Positions 35,397 to 43,470 of a stretch of DNA of 64,000 nt are shown here, piece after piece. Position 1 is the stretch's first letter; each line of letters opens with the position of its first letter. The DNA lies in assembly GCF_023078835.1 (NCBI RefSeq), contig NZ_CP090898.1:1552045-1616044 (forward strand). Direction: 5' to 3'. The position numbers and the translations under genes are program-made. Below the pieces are notes generated by a model. It was not told the DNA's origin and ran no database searches. It saw nothing but the letters and a program-made list of their open reading frames with translations. This DNA comes from Synechococcus sp. NB0720_010 (GTDB lineage Bacteria > Cyanobacteriota > Cyanobacteriia > PCC-6307 > Cyanobiaceae).

Positions 35397-35957
35397 ATGA
35401 TCTCGAGCAACGACTTTCGTACCGGCACGACGATCGAGATCGACGGTCAGGTCTGGCGCGTTGTTGAGTTCCTGCACGTGAAGCCCGGCAAGGGCTCCGC
35501 CTTTGTCCGCACCAAGCTCAAGGCCGTGCAGTCCGGCAACGTCGTTGAGAAAACCTTCCGCGCTGGTGAAACCGTTCCCCAGGCGGTTCTCGAGAAGGCT
35601 GTGCTGCAGCACACCTACATGGAGGCTGATGACTTTGTCTTCATGGACATGTCCACCTATGAGGAGACCCGTCTGACCGCCAAGCAGATAGGCGATCAGC
35701 GCAAGTACCTCAAGGAAGGTATGGAGGTGAATGTCGTCTATTGGAACGGGAAGCCTTTGGAAGTGGAACTCCCGAATTCCGTTGTTCTGGAAATCACCCA
35801 AACTGACCCCGGTGTGAAGGGTGATACAGCCACGGGCGGCACCAAGCCCGCCATCGTCGAGACCGGCGCTCAGGTGATGGTTCCCTTGTTCCTCTCGATC
35901 GGCGAAAAGATCAAGATCGACACCCGCACCGACAGCTACCTGGGCCGCGAGAACTGA
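35397..35957 (+). CDS. efp: Translation elongation factor P
   Basis: Relieves ribosome stalling at polyproline. ATG 35397 ([20 protein letters not shown]) gives the standard 186 aa. The loop [12 protein letters not shown] carries the tip residue that is modified in some bacteria; [20 protein letters not shown] and [15 protein letters not shown] mark domains II-III. The long frame starting at 35079 is an artefact over the divergent isomerase gene. 4 bp before accB, a conserved cyanobacterial pair. Confidence 0.96.
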   Translation: MISSNDFRTGTTIEIDGQVWRVVEFLHVKPGKGSAFVRTKLKAVQSGNVVEKTFRAGETVPQAVLEKAVLQHTYMEADDFVFMDMSTYEETRLTAKQIGDQRKYLKEGMEVNVVYWNGKPLEVELPNSVVLEITQTDPGVKGDTATGGTKPAIVETGAQVMVPLFLSIGEKIKIDTRTDSYLGREN

Positions 35958-35961
35958 TTCC

Positions 35962-36435
35962 ATGCAACTTGACCACAACCAGCTGCGTGAGCTGATCGCC
36001 CTGCTTGGGGACAGCGACATCCAAGAGCTCAAGCTCGAAGGTGATGACTTCCGCTTGGAATTGCGTCGCAATCTTCCGGGGGTCCAGCCCCAGGTTGTGA
36101 TGCAAGCTGCTGCTCCGGTTGCGGCTCCCGCTGCAGCCGCACCTGCCGCTGCACCCTCCGCGGCTCCCCCGGCCGCCGCTGCGGCCCGCAGTGATCTGAT
36201 TGAGATCACCGCTCCGATGGTGGCGACCTTCTACCGCTCCCCTGCTCCCGGCGAGTCGGCATTCGTGGAGCTCGGCGCCAAGATCAATGTCGGTCAGACC
36301 GTCTGCATCCTCGAGGCGATGAAGCTCATGAACGAGCTCGAGTCCGAGGTGAGCGGTGAGGTGGTGGAGATCTTGGTCGAGAACGGCACCCCGGTTGAAT
36401 TTGGCCAGGTGCTGATGCGGGTGAAGCCCGCCTAG
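35962..36435 (+). CDS. accB: Biotin carboxyl carrier protein of acetyl-CoA carboxylase
   Basis: A 157-aa carrier that shuttles carboxyl groups for fatty-acid synthesis. The N-terminal domain (LRELIALLGDSDIQELKLEG) is joined by an Ala/Pro-rich linker (residues ~53-73) to the biotinyl domain with EAMKLMNEL; Lys121 is the biotin site. Part of an efp-accB unit. The end overlaps the convergent pdxA stop by 4 bp. Confidence 0.96.
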   Translation: MQLDHNQLRELIALLGDSDIQELKLEGDDFRLELRRNLPGVQPQVVMQAAAPVAAPAAAAPAAAPSAAPPAAAAARSDLIEITAPMVATFYRSPAPGESAFVELGAKINVGQTVCILEAMKLMNELESEVSGEVVEILVENGTPVEFGQVLMRVKPA

Positions 36436-37448
36436 CCCAAGTCTTCAGCGGCCTCCAAGGCCGCCACCATGCTGGCTGATCGGGCAATGCCAAGGCCGGC
36501 GATGTCGAACCCGGTTCCGTGATCCGGTGAGGTCCTCAGGAAGGGCAGGCCCAGACTGGTGTTGACCGCCTGGTCAAAGGCCAGCAGCTTGACGGGGATC
36601 AGGCCCTGATCGTGGTAGAGCGCGAGGAAGCCATCGGGAGCGCGTCCGCCCTGTTGCCAGGCCATGCCCGCGCTCAGCCAGCAGGTGTCAGGTGGAAGTG
36701 GCCCCAGCAGGGTGACCTCAGGGTGCCGCGTGCTCCACTCCTCCAGCGTGGCTTCGAGCCAGTCCCGCTCCTCTCGTCCAAGACGTCCGGCCTCGCCCGC
36801 ATGGGGGTTGAGGCCTGCGACGGCCAGGGTCGGCTCGGGGCGAAAGCGACGGCAAAAGGCCAGCAAGACGTCGAGCTTGGCCAGCACCCGCTCAGGGTTC
36901 AGGGCTTGGGGAACCTGTTGAAGCGGAATGTGGGTGGTGGCGAGCAGGGTGTTGAGCCGCCAGCCGCTCTGGGGGGAGCGGGCGGTGAAGAGCATCGAGG
37001 CTTCCTCGGCTCCAGCCAGTTCAGCCAAGCGTTCGGTTTGACCGGGGTAGTCATGGCCCGCTGCGTGCCAGTGCTGTTTGGCGATCGGGGCAGTGACAAG
37101 GGCTTGGCCGGAGCCCTGTTGCACCAGCTCAACGGCCTGGGTGAGCCAGCGGAAACTGGCTTCACCACTGATGGCGCTGGGGGTCCCTGGTTTGACGGGT
37201 TGCTCCAGCGGGCAATCCACCATCTCGAGCTGGGCGGGGTCCGCCAGGGGGGCGTCTGTCTGCCCCTTGAGTTGCGTGTATGTCTCCTCCAGCCAGCGGC
37301 TGCAACCCACCAGCAGCGGCGGCTGGGCAGCGGGGGTCCAGCGGGCCAGGGCTTTGAGCGTGACCTCGCCTCCGATGCCGGCGGGATCGCCAAGGGAGAC
37401 GATCAAGCGGGGGCGCTTAGCGTTGCTGTCGCTTGGCGGATCACCCAT
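36432..37448 (-). CDS. pdxA: 4-hydroxythreonine-4-phosphate dehydrogenase
   Basis: Vitamin B6 pathway enzyme. A 338-aa protein: LIVSLGDPAGIGGEVTLKAL at the N-terminus, LVTAPIAKQHWHAAGHDYPG, TTHIPLQQVP, AGLNPHAGEAGRLGREE (metal ligand His) and ALYHDQGLIPVKLLAF. LRTSPDHGTGFDIAG near the end completes the family set. Its start shares the CATG with the start of the small gene on the other strand. Confidence 0.95.
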   Translation of the reverse strand: MGDPPSDSNAKRPRLIVSLGDPAGIGGEVTLKALARWTPAAQPPLLVGCSRWLEETYTQLKGQTDAPLADPAQLEMVDCPLEQPVKPGTPSAISGEASFRWLTQAVELVQQGSGQALVTAPIAKQHWHAAGHDYPGQTERLAELAGAEEASMLFTARSPQSGWRLNTLLATTHIPLQQVPQALNPERVLAKLDVLLAFCRRFRPEPTLAVAGLNPHAGEAGRLGREERDWLEATLEEWSTRHPEVTLLGPLPPDTCWLSAGMAWQQGGRAPDGFLALYHDQGLIPVKLLAFDQAVNTSLGLPFLRTSPDHGTGFDIAGLGIARSASMVAALEAAEDLG

Positions 37449-37611
37449 GTTGCGTTGGCTGTTGCTGATCGGGATGGGCTTTGCCCTGGTGAAGGGTGTG
37501 CAGAACGGCTGGGTGGAGTTGCACTGGAATCGTCTCTTCCACGATGCCGGGGTGCCGTTCGTTCCGGACCCGGATCAAGGTCCGGCGGGTTCAGATGCAA
37601 ACCGCATCTAA
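37447..37611 (+). CDS. Small conserved hypothetical membrane-like protein
   Basis: A 54-aa protein (MLRWLLLIGMGFALVKGVQN...). One hydrophobic N-terminal helix, then a polar stretch with WNRLFHDAGVPFVPDPDQG. Its ATG overlaps the pdxA ATG on the opposite strand (palindromic CATG at 37446-37449). It ends 11 bp before the convergent SDR gene. Function unknown. Confidence 0.55.
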   Translation: MLRWLLLIGMGFALVKGVQNGWVELHWNRLFHDAGVPFVPDPDQGPAGSDANRI

Positions 37612-37622
37612 GGGTTATTCCA

Positions 37623-38501
37623 TCACTTGGGACGGTTCTGCTCCTCCTTCCAGCTGGCGGCAAATCCTTCCCGATAGCTGGGGTAACGCAGTTGGTAGCC
37701 CAGGTCCTGGCACAGCCGCGCATTGCTGACGCGGCGGTTGTCGGCCCAGAAGCTCAGGGCCATCGCACTCATCTCCGCCTGGGCGTCGCGAAAGTTGCGC
37801 ACAGCTGGCAATTTGCAACCCAGCAGGTGGGCTGCATAGCCGAGCGTTTCACTCGAGGGGCAGGGCAGATCGTCGCTGACGTTGAGCACCGCTGGCCTGG
37901 CCTCCGGGGGTAGGCCGCAGCAGTGCAGCATGGCGCCAACGATGTCATCGACATGGATCCGGCAGAACACCTGCTTGGGCTTGTGGATCAAGCGGGCCTG
38001 GCCCTGTTGCAGCTGCTGAAAGGGGCAACGACCCGGTCCGTAGATCGCGGGCAGCCGAAAACTCTGTAGGGGGAGAGCGCTGGCCAGCCAGCGTTGCTCG
38101 CACTGCAGGCGGGATTGGCTGCGGCGAAGGCCTGGCTCTGTCGGGCTCTGTTCATCGGCCCAGCGTCCTTGGGTGTCGCCGTAGACCCCCGTGGTCGATA
38201 GGTAGCCCACCCACTGGAGGGGCTGGTGCCGGAGGGACTCCCCCAGAAGGTTGTAGGCGTCGTCCTCGCCGTTCTTGTTGGGCGGAAGGGTGATCAGCAC
38301 ATGGCTGAGGCCTTCAGGAAGCTGCGGGACGGCCCCCTCGCCCGCATTGAAGTGCAGCCACTGCGATCCCTCTTTGATCGAGCGCGAGGTCAGCCAGACC
38401 TGGGCCCCGCGCGCTCTGGCTGCATCGGCAAAGCGTTGGCCGGTGTATCCCCCGCCGAGGACCAGCACGCGGGAGGAGGGGTTGACACCGCGAGCCGTCA
38501 T
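37623..38501 (-). CDS. NAD(P)-binding SDR-family epimerase/dehydratase-like protein
   Basis: A 292-aa Rossmann protein. VLVLGGGYTGQRFADAARAR is the dinucleotide-binding motif; YLSTTGVYGDTQGRWADE and RLPAIYGPGR correspond to the active-site and substrate regions of extended SDRs. The catalytic YxxxK is not in standard form, so it resembles the YeeZ-like atypical SDRs. Substrate unknown. Its start at 38501 is 32 bp from the divergent gene at 38533. Confidence 0.8.
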   Translation of the reverse strand: MTARGVNPSSRVLVLGGGYTGQRFADAARARGAQVWLTSRSIKEGSQWLHFNAGEGAVPQLPEGLSHVLITLPPNKNGEDDAYNLLGESLRHQPLQWVGYLSTTGVYGDTQGRWADEQSPTEPGLRRSQSRLQCEQRWLASALPLQSFRLPAIYGPGRCPFQQLQQGQARLIHKPKQVFCRIHVDDIVGAMLHCCGLPPEARPAVLNVSDDLPCPSSETLGYAAHLLGCKLPAVRNFRDAQAEMSAMALSFWADNRRVSNARLCQDLGYQLRYPSYREGFAASWKEEQNRPK

Positions 38502-38502
38502 G

Positions 38503-38516
38503 AGTACACCTGTATT
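38503..38516. promoter_or_regulatory. Near-match to LexA-box pattern
   Basis: AGTACACCTGTATT matches the cyanobacterial RGTAC-NNN-DGTWCB pattern except for one position. It lies in the 31-bp gap between the divergent starts of the SDR gene and the 38533 gene. Weak on its own. Confidence 0.25.
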
Positions 38517-38532
38517 ACTCGTCCGCTGATCA

Positions 38533-38763
38533 ATGACTGCATCTTGCTTCCCCGCCCCTCTTGGGTCCTCCTTCGTGGGCCAGGTCCCTGGGCGTGTGCG
38601 TCCTCGGCGGCGTTCGCAGGTTGGCGCCCCGCGTCGCCTGATTGGCCTGACGGCTTTGGCGCTGACGCTGTTCTCGGCCCTGCTGCTGGCTCCCGACCAG
38701 CCCCAGGCTCAGGCGGAGATTTGCCAGCGCCATAACGGCGCTGCGGCCTGCCGGATCTGGTGA
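38533..38763 (+). CDS. Small hypothetical exported protein
   Basis: A 76-aa protein. A basic stretch (RVRPRRRSQVGAPRRLIG) is followed by a hydrophobic segment (LTALALTLFSALLLAPD) and a short tail with two cysteines (AEICQRHNGAAACRIW). It looks like a signal-anchored or exported peptide with a mature part of about 20 residues. Function unknown. Ends 1 bp before the convergent HNH gene. Confidence 0.5.
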   Translation: MTASCFPAPLGSSFVGQVPGRVRPRRRSQVGAPRRLIGLTALALTLFSALLLAPDQPQAQAEICQRHNGAAACRIW

Positions 38764-38764
38764 C

Positions 38765-39178
38765 TTAGGCGGCCTGCAGGTACGGCTGCATGGGATTGAA
38801 GCCGGAGTCCGGCGCTGCGGGCGCGGGAATGGCGCCTGGGCTCGCCCACTGCAGCAGGCGCAGGGCCAGGCGCAGGTCACCGTCGGTCCAGGCGCGGATG
38901 GCCATGGCTCGGCGGGGGTCGTAGAAGCGCTGCTGCCGGTACCACTCGAACGCGTCAGCGTCGCTCTTGCGGCCATTGCAGGCCAGGCAAGCGGGAACGC
39001 AGTTTTCGGTCACGCTTAAGCCGCCGCGACTTTGCGGAAAAACGTGATCAATAGACTCAGAAGGTTTGCCGCAGTAGATGCACGTTTTTCCGGTGTAAGT
39101 GTGGAGGGATTGTCTCCACCGGCGAACACGAAGTTTGGGGCACAAGTCTTCAAGGAAAACGGCATCCCTGCTGTGCAT
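38765..39178 (-). CDS. HNH endonuclease family protein
   Basis: A 137-aa protein. CIYCGKPSESIDHVFPQSRG then NCVPACLACNGRKSDADAFE forms the HNH core: two CxxC zinc pairs, DH and N residues. The C-terminus is helical and less conserved. Many cyanobacteria have one such stand-alone HNH protein with unknown target; it could act in DNA repair or editing. Divergent from the SNF2-type gene. Confidence 0.85.
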   Translation of the reverse strand: MHSRDAVFLEDLCPKLRVRRWRQSLHTYTGKTCIYCGKPSESIDHVFPQSRGGLSVTENCVPACLACNGRKSDADAFEWYRQQRFYDPRRAMAIRAWTDGDLRLALRLLQWASPGAIPAPAAPDSGFNPMQPYLQAA

Positions 39179-39346
39179 CCGAATAATTCGGTTGCAGGGA
39201 GTCTGGCCTGAGTGGCTGGGATGTCAATGTGTCGAACGATGCATTTTGCAAGGCTTATTGCAGCTGTTGCGCCCGCCCCGAGCTTCGCTAAATTAAGAGT
39301 TGCTGCCCCAGCTCAGACGGCCCAGCAACGCACCTCGCGCTGCCTG

Positions 39347-40921
39347 ATGCGGTTGGGAGCATCAGGGGCCATCGAGTTGGTTCTGCCCTTTGATGCGGTC
39401 ACCCAGGCCCAGCTCAGGGCGGTGCGCCCCCGAGGCTTTTGGCGCTCAAAGCAGGGCTGCTGGGAGTTCCCGCTGGAAGCGGCCTTGATCCTGCGTCAGC
39501 ACTTCGGCAAGCGCTTCGCGATGGAGCCGCCGTTGCCCCAGTGGTGCAGCTGGCTCGAGCAGCCTCTGCCCCCATTGCCGCCCCATCGCGAGCTGATTGC
39601 CAGCGCCGGATTAGCGGAACCCTTGCCGGACGGCCGGGAGCTGTTTGCCCATCAGCGGGCTGCAGTGCGCTGGTTGCTGGCGCGGCGTGGTGCGGTGCTG
39701 GCCGATGCCATGGGCTTGGGAAAAACCCTGACGGCGCTTGTGGCCGCTCGCGCGATGGTCCGGGCGGCGGATTGTTGTGTGGTGGTGATCGCTCCCACGG
39801 GGCTCCATCGCCATTGGCGTCAGGAGGCGGCGGCTTTGCAACTGCAGATCACCCTGCTCAGTTGGGCGGCGCTCCCGCAGGAGCTGCCGGAGGCCGGCAC
39901 GGTTCTGATCGCGGATGAGGCCCACTACGCCCAGAACTTGTCCGCCGCGCGCACCCAGGCCTTCCTGCGTCTGGCGCGCCATCCGCGGCTGCGGGTGGCG
40001 TGGTTGCTCAGCGGCACTCCGATGAAAAACGGCCGCCCAGCGCAGCTGTTCCCCTTGCTGGCGGCCATCGGCCACCCCCTGGCGAAGGACCAGCGCGCCT
40101 TCGAGGAGCGCTACTGCCTTGGCCATTGGCATGAACGCTCGGGCACCCGGCAGTGGAGTGCGACCGGGGCCACCCACCTGCCGGAGCTGCAGCGCCTGGT
40201 CAGGCCCCTGCTGCTGCATCGCCGCAAACAGGACTGTCTGGATCTCCCCCCGAAACGCCGGCAGATGCTTCCCGTCAGCCTGTCGGAGGCGGAGGGGCAG
40301 GGCTTTCAGCATCGCCTGCAACTGAAGGTGGATGACTATCGCCGCCGCGCCGCTGCGGGCTTGGTGCGCCGCGATGCCGAGGCCTTAGCCGTACTGACCG
40401 CCCTGCGTCAGATCGGTTCCGAGTACAAGCTCCCCGCCGCCGCCGCGCTGCTGGCCAGGCTGCAGGCCGAGGGGCAAGCCGTTGTGGTCTTCACGGCCTT
40501 TGTGGCGGCGGCCCAGTTGTTGCAGCAGCGACTAGGGGGTGCCCTGCTGACCGGACGCCTGGCCGCCGCAGAGCGCCAAGGTGTGGTGGATCGCTTTCAG
40601 GCTGGCCACGAGCAGCTGCTGATCAGCACCTACGGCGTTGGAGGCCTGGGCTTCACCTTGCATCGGGCCAAGCATGTGCTCCTGCTGGAGAGGCCCTGGA
40701 CCCCCGGCGACGCTGAGCAGGCCGAGGACCGTTGCCACCGCATTGGTATGCAGGGGACCCTGGAGTGCCATTGGCTTCAGCTTGGCGTCGCGGATCAGCT
40801 GGTGGACGGGCTGATTGCCGACAAGGCCGAGCGCATTGCCCTGTTGCTCAGTCGCGGCCAGGCTCAGCTGGAGCGTCAGCCGCTACCGCGGATGGTGCAG
40901 CAGCTGCTCGATCAGTGGTGA
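39347..40921 (+). CDS. SNF2-family DNA-dependent ATPase
   Basis: A 524-aa helicase-like protein. Walker A DAMGLGKTLTALVAAR, DEAH-type box LIADEAHYAQNL, motif III WLLSGTPMKNGRPAQLF and motif VI GDAEQAEDRCHRIGMQG identify an SNF2 translocase. The N-terminal residues (RPRGFWRSKQGCWEFPL) resemble a HARP/SMARCAL1-like DNA-annealing domain. ATG 39347 (MRLGASGAIEL) was preferred; ATG 39212 would add 45 poorly structured residues. Probable role in DNA repair or fork remodelling. Ends overlapping the lipoprotein gene. Confidence 0.87.
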   Translation: MRLGASGAIELVLPFDAVTQAQLRAVRPRGFWRSKQGCWEFPLEAALILRQHFGKRFAMEPPLPQWCSWLEQPLPPLPPHRELIASAGLAEPLPDGRELFAHQRAAVRWLLARRGAVLADAMGLGKTLTALVAARAMVRAADCCVVVIAPTGLHRHWRQEAAALQLQITLLSWAALPQELPEAGTVLIADEAHYAQNLSAARTQAFLRLARHPRLRVAWLLSGTPMKNGRPAQLFPLLAAIGHPLAKDQRAFEERYCLGHWHERSGTRQWSATGATHLPELQRLVRPLLLHRRKQDCLDLPPKRRQMLPVSLSEAEGQGFQHRLQLKVDDYRRRAAAGLVRRDAEALAVLTALRQIGSEYKLPAAAALLARLQAEGQAVVVFTAFVAAAQLLQQRLGGALLTGRLAAAERQGVVDRFQAGHEQLLISTYGVGGLGFTLHRAKHVLLLERPWTPGDAEQAEDRCHRIGMQGTLECHWLQLGVADQLVDGLIADKAERIALLLSRGQAQLERQPLPRMVQQLLDQW

Positions 40922-41288
40922 GGCGGATGCAGTTGCGCCGCCGCAAGTCGATCTCGTCGCGCATTAGGGCGTCGACGGGGTGTTTGCCTTCTTTCACCAG
41001 GGCCGCGGCTTTGAGGCTTTCGCGGCAGGCCTCCTGTGGCTTGCCCGCCAATTTCAGCAGCAGGGCCCGCTCGTTGCGGGGTTGCGGGTGTTCAGGGAAG
41101 GCCTCCACTACGGCATCACAGTGCTTGAGCAAGGCAGGCAACCGATCGAGATTGACGTTGCGTAGGCAGTCGTCAACCTTGGTTTGACTCTGGCCGGGCT
41201 CGGGTGGAGCGCTGCAGCTGCTGAGGACGAGCCAGAGCAGACCCGCCCCAAGGGATGGCGGTAGCCAGGAGCGGGTGCGGGTTGCCAT
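40848..41288 (-). CDS. Predicted lipoprotein, helical repeat type
   Basis: A 146-aa protein. The N-terminal LLWLVLSSCSAPPEP is a lipobox with Cys at about residue 25. The mature part has TPR-like helices (LPALLKHCDAVVEAFPEHPQ, RNERALLLKLAGKPQEACRE). Function unknown. The 3' end overlaps the SNF2 gene by 74 bp tail to tail. 5 bp separate it from the upstream exported protein gene. Confidence 0.65.
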   Translation of the reverse strand: MATRTRSWLPPSLGAGLLWLVLSSCSAPPEPGQSQTKVDDCLRNVNLDRLPALLKHCDAVVEAFPEHPQPRNERALLLKLAGKPQEACRESLKAAALVKEGKHPVDALMRDEIDLRRRNCIRLTTDRAAAAPSAVAADAPAEPGRD

Positions 41289-41293
41289 CAGCC

Positions 41294-41749
41294 TCAGTAG
41301 GCGTAGCGGTTCGAGCTGCCGCTGCCGCTGGTGTCACTGGTGATGCCGGAGCTGGTGCTGGTGCGGTTGGTGCTGTCGGGGTGGGTGGACTGGCTCTTCT
41401 CTTCGTTGGTGTCCACCGCCTTGACGTAGAGATCGCCCAGGTAGCGACCGCAGTCGTTGAATTTGCCGGGATCGGCGACGACGGCTTCGGTGATCATCAC
41501 CGCGGCGTGCTCAGGCGAAGTCTTGAAGACCGAGGCGCTCTGACGCTTGATGACCGCGTAGGCCGCTTTCCAGCTGACTTCGTGGTTGTTGCCGCTGCTG
41601 CGCATGAAGCAATAGATCTGTGCTCCTTTGGCACCGGTTTCATTGCCGGCCAGAGCGGCGGTCGGCAGCGTGGACCAGCCCAGGGCAGCAAGCGGAAGGG
41701 CTGCAGCCAGCCGAAGCAGCCGGCCGTTGAGGGACAGGGAAAGACGCAT
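41294..41749 (-). CDS. Exported conserved hypothetical protein
   Basis: A 151-aa protein from ATG 41749. Signal peptide (LLRLAAALPLAALGWSTLPT, then AALAG), then a compact domain with YCFMRSSGNNHEVSWKAAYA and FKTSPEHAAVMITEAVVADP, and a Ser/Thr/Gly-rich tail ending SSNRYAY. Two conserved-looking cysteines could form a disulfide outside the cytoplasm. Family function unknown. Forms a short unit with the lipoprotein gene downstream. Confidence 0.65.
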   Translation of the reverse strand: MRLSLSLNGRLLRLAAALPLAALGWSTLPTAALAGNETGAKGAQIYCFMRSSGNNHEVSWKAAYAVIKRQSASVFKTSPEHAAVMITEAVVADPGKFNDCGRYLGDLYVKAVDTNEEKSQSTHPDSTNRTSTSSGITSDTSGSGSSNRYAY

Positions 41750-41821
41750 GCCGAAGCAGGGGAATGGCATTGGGTGTCCCACCGTATCGATCGTTTCCCC
41801 CTGGATCCAGGTGCCGATCAA

Positions 41822-42346
41822 TCAGCTGGCAGGTGGCGGCAGGTCCCCGTGGCCCAGAAGCAGCCTGACCGCCAGCGGCAACACCAGTAGCACTGTGATC
41901 AAGCGGACGGCGTGGAGCGCAGCAACGGCCGCACCGACTCCGAATTCGGCGCCCACCAGACTCATGCCGCTAATTCCCCCTGGCGCGGCTCCCAAGAGGG
42001 CGATGAGCGGGTTCATTCCCAGCAGACGGCTGCACCAGAGCCCCACCACCAGGCCGGTCATCACCAGGGTGAGCGTGATCAAGAGGGCCGGCCGCCAGAG
42101 CTGCCTGAGCTCGCTGAAGGCCGTCGCTGTTAATCCGGTGCCGATGACGGTTCCGATGCCAATTTCCAGGGCAGTCCGGGTGCCTGCGGGCCAGTTGGCG
42201 GCCTCGAGCTTGCCGCTCATGCTCAGCAGTCCCGCTCCCAGCAGCGCGCCAGCGAGGGGTGCGGCGGGGATCCCCGTGCGCAGCGCCAGCAAACCGCCGC
42301 CAATGCCCGCCAGGACATAGGCCAGCAGGTGGAGGCTTGATGGCAT
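41822..42346 (-). CDS. AbrB-duplication family membrane protein
   Basis: A 174-aa integral membrane protein with 5-6 helices. LRTGIPAAPLAGALLGAGLL and the signature LLGAAPGGISGMSLVGAEFG match the family once named putative ammonia monooxygenase, now AbrB duplication proteins. It carries one of the two halves seen in longer members. Transport substrate unknown. ATG 42346 was chosen because the upstream frame has no family features. Confidence 0.75.
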   Translation of the reverse strand: MPSSLHLLAYVLAGIGGGLLALRTGIPAAPLAGALLGAGLLSMSGKLEAANWPAGTRTALEIGIGTVIGTGLTATAFSELRQLWRPALLITLTLVMTGLVVGLWCSRLLGMNPLIALLGAAPGGISGMSLVGAEFGVGAAVAALHAVRLITVLLVLPLAVRLLLGHGDLPPPAS

Positions 42347-42442
42347 CGCCGGGCTGCCCTGGAATGCCTTCAGTCTGCTTGGCCGCTTGGGCTTGAGAAC
42401 TGCCCAGGGCTGTGGTGTTATCGGGCGAGTTGAACCCTGTCC

Positions 42443-42733
42443 ATGGCTGGCGAATCGGTCTCGTTTCGCATCACGCGCACCACAGAGGACCTCGCTCAGA
42501 CCGTCGCGGCCCTCTCGCAGCGGCTGGTGAAGTTGGAGCAGCGCCTCAATGCGATGGAGCTGCAACTGGACCAGGTCTCCTTTGTTGAGACGCCTGATCC
42601 TGAGGAGCTGAGCCGTCTCGACCATGTGGAGACGCTGTTGGCCGACTGCCGCAGCCTCCTGCAGGACGGCGTGAGCGAGGAGGAGGTCCCTGCGTCGGTG
42701 AATCCTCACGAGGATGAGTTCATGGCTGCATGA
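42443..42733 (+). CDS. Conserved hypothetical coiled-coil protein
   Basis: A 96-aa protein. RTTEDLAQTVAALSQRLVKL and EQRLNAMELQLDQV give regular heptads, followed by an acidic second half. No membrane segment or catalytic motif. Function unknown. Its stop overlaps the next open frame (ATGA at 42730), so the two small genes may be coupled. Confidence 0.6.
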   Translation: MAGESVSFRITRTTEDLAQTVAALSQRLVKLEQRLNAMELQLDQVSFVETPDPEELSRLDHVETLLADCRSLLQDGVSEEEVPASVNPHEDEFMAA

Positions 42734-42771
42734 CCCCTTGCGCCGGGGGCACAATGGAAAGAAAGCGAACC

Positions 42772-42990
42772 ATGGCCTTCTCCAACAGCCATCGCTCTGT
42801 TCCCGTTGCTCCTGCCGCCTCGGGTACACCTGCCTGTGCCAGCCGTTCTTTTGCTGAGGGCGGCCATCAGCTCGAGAAACTCGAGTTCGCCCTCGCCGTC
42901 GCCATCACCCGTGGTGATGCTTCAAGAGTGAGGCAACTGCGTGATCAGATCGCAGCACTGGGCGGCAATCGCGAGGAACCGGGCACCTAA
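42772..42990 (+). CDS. Small hypothetical protein
   Basis: A 72-aa protein from ATG 42772 (MAFSNSHRSVPVAPA); the longer start at 42730 overlaps the upstream stop. The C-terminal 40 residues form a helical pair (HQLEKLEFALAVAITRGDAS, RVRQLRDQIAALGG). Function unknown. GAAAG precedes the start at short distance. Confidence 0.5.
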   Translation: MAFSNSHRSVPVAPAASGTPACASRSFAEGGHQLEKLEFALAVAITRGDASRVRQLRDQIAALGGNREEPGT

Positions 42991-43089
42991 AACCACTCGG
43001 TCCATCCATTGCAGTTGTGTCAGGGCAGCCCCACCGTTCGGGGTCGCTTCAACGTGGCGACTAATATTTATTCAGGCAAGATCAAATAA

Positions 43090-43296
43090 ATGCAAGCCAG
43101 CCAGCAGGCACCTGTAGCCGAGCGACGAGAAGATTTGATGCGTGCAGCCGCCGCTTTTTCGGCTTCGGCTGAGCAGGCCGCATCAAGCGGTGAAATTGAA
43201 CAGTCAGCGCGCGATATTCTCCGTTCACTCGATTGCGAGCGCCGCGCAGGAAGCGTGGGGCCGCAGGTGATGCAGCTGATTAAGCCCAGAAACTAA
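43090..43296 (+). CDS. Small conserved hypothetical protein
   Basis: A 68-aa helical protein (MQASQQAPVAERREDLMRAA, then EIEQSARDILRSLDCERRAG). No membrane segment. It resembles small regulators found in many picocyanobacteria, but I cannot name a function. It ends 7 bp before the tRNA-Gly gene on the other strand. Confidence 0.5.
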   Translation: MQASQQAPVAERREDLMRAAAAFSASAEQAASSGEIEQSARDILRSLDCERRAGSVGPQVMQLIKPRN

Positions 43297-43302
43297 TTCT
43301 CA

Positions 43303-43374
43303 AGCGGATGACCGGGCTCGAACCGGCGACGTTCAGCTTGGGAAGCTGACATTCTACCACTGAATTACATCCGC
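43303..43374 (-). tRNA. tRNA-Gly(CCC)
   Basis: On the minus strand the acceptor stem GCGGATG/CATCCGC and the anticodon stem TCAGC/GCTGA close a loop TTCCCAA, giving anticodon CCC. D-loop GTGGTA and T-loop GGTTCGAGCCC are standard. CCA is not encoded. The 72-nt length fits tRNA-Gly. Confidence 0.93.
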
Positions 43375-43432
43375 AATTTGATAGCCAGAAGCCATGATCA
43401 AGGCTTTTGGCTATCCCAATCAACCTAGCAAG

Positions 43433-43457
43433 GGAGCCCTGGTGAAGGGGCTCCCTC
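43433..43457 (-). terminator. Stem-loop after the aminotransferase gene
   Basis: GGGAGCC and GGCTCCC form a 7-bp stem just downstream of the leftward aminotransferase stop. A second inverted repeat (43380-43415, ATAGCCAGAAGCC / GGCTTTTGGCTAT) follows. Neither has a clear T tract, so termination is likely but not certain. Confidence 0.4.
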
Positions 43458-43470
43458 GTGGTCGGCTGCT

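Noticed and set aside
33773-35467. 564-codon plus-strand open frame
   Set aside because: Antisense to thiL and the cyclophilin gene; Gly/Val/His-rich composition typical of GC-rich shadow frames, no domain.
36612-37913. 433-codon plus-strand frame
   Set aside because: Antisense of pdxA and the SDR gene, no domain.
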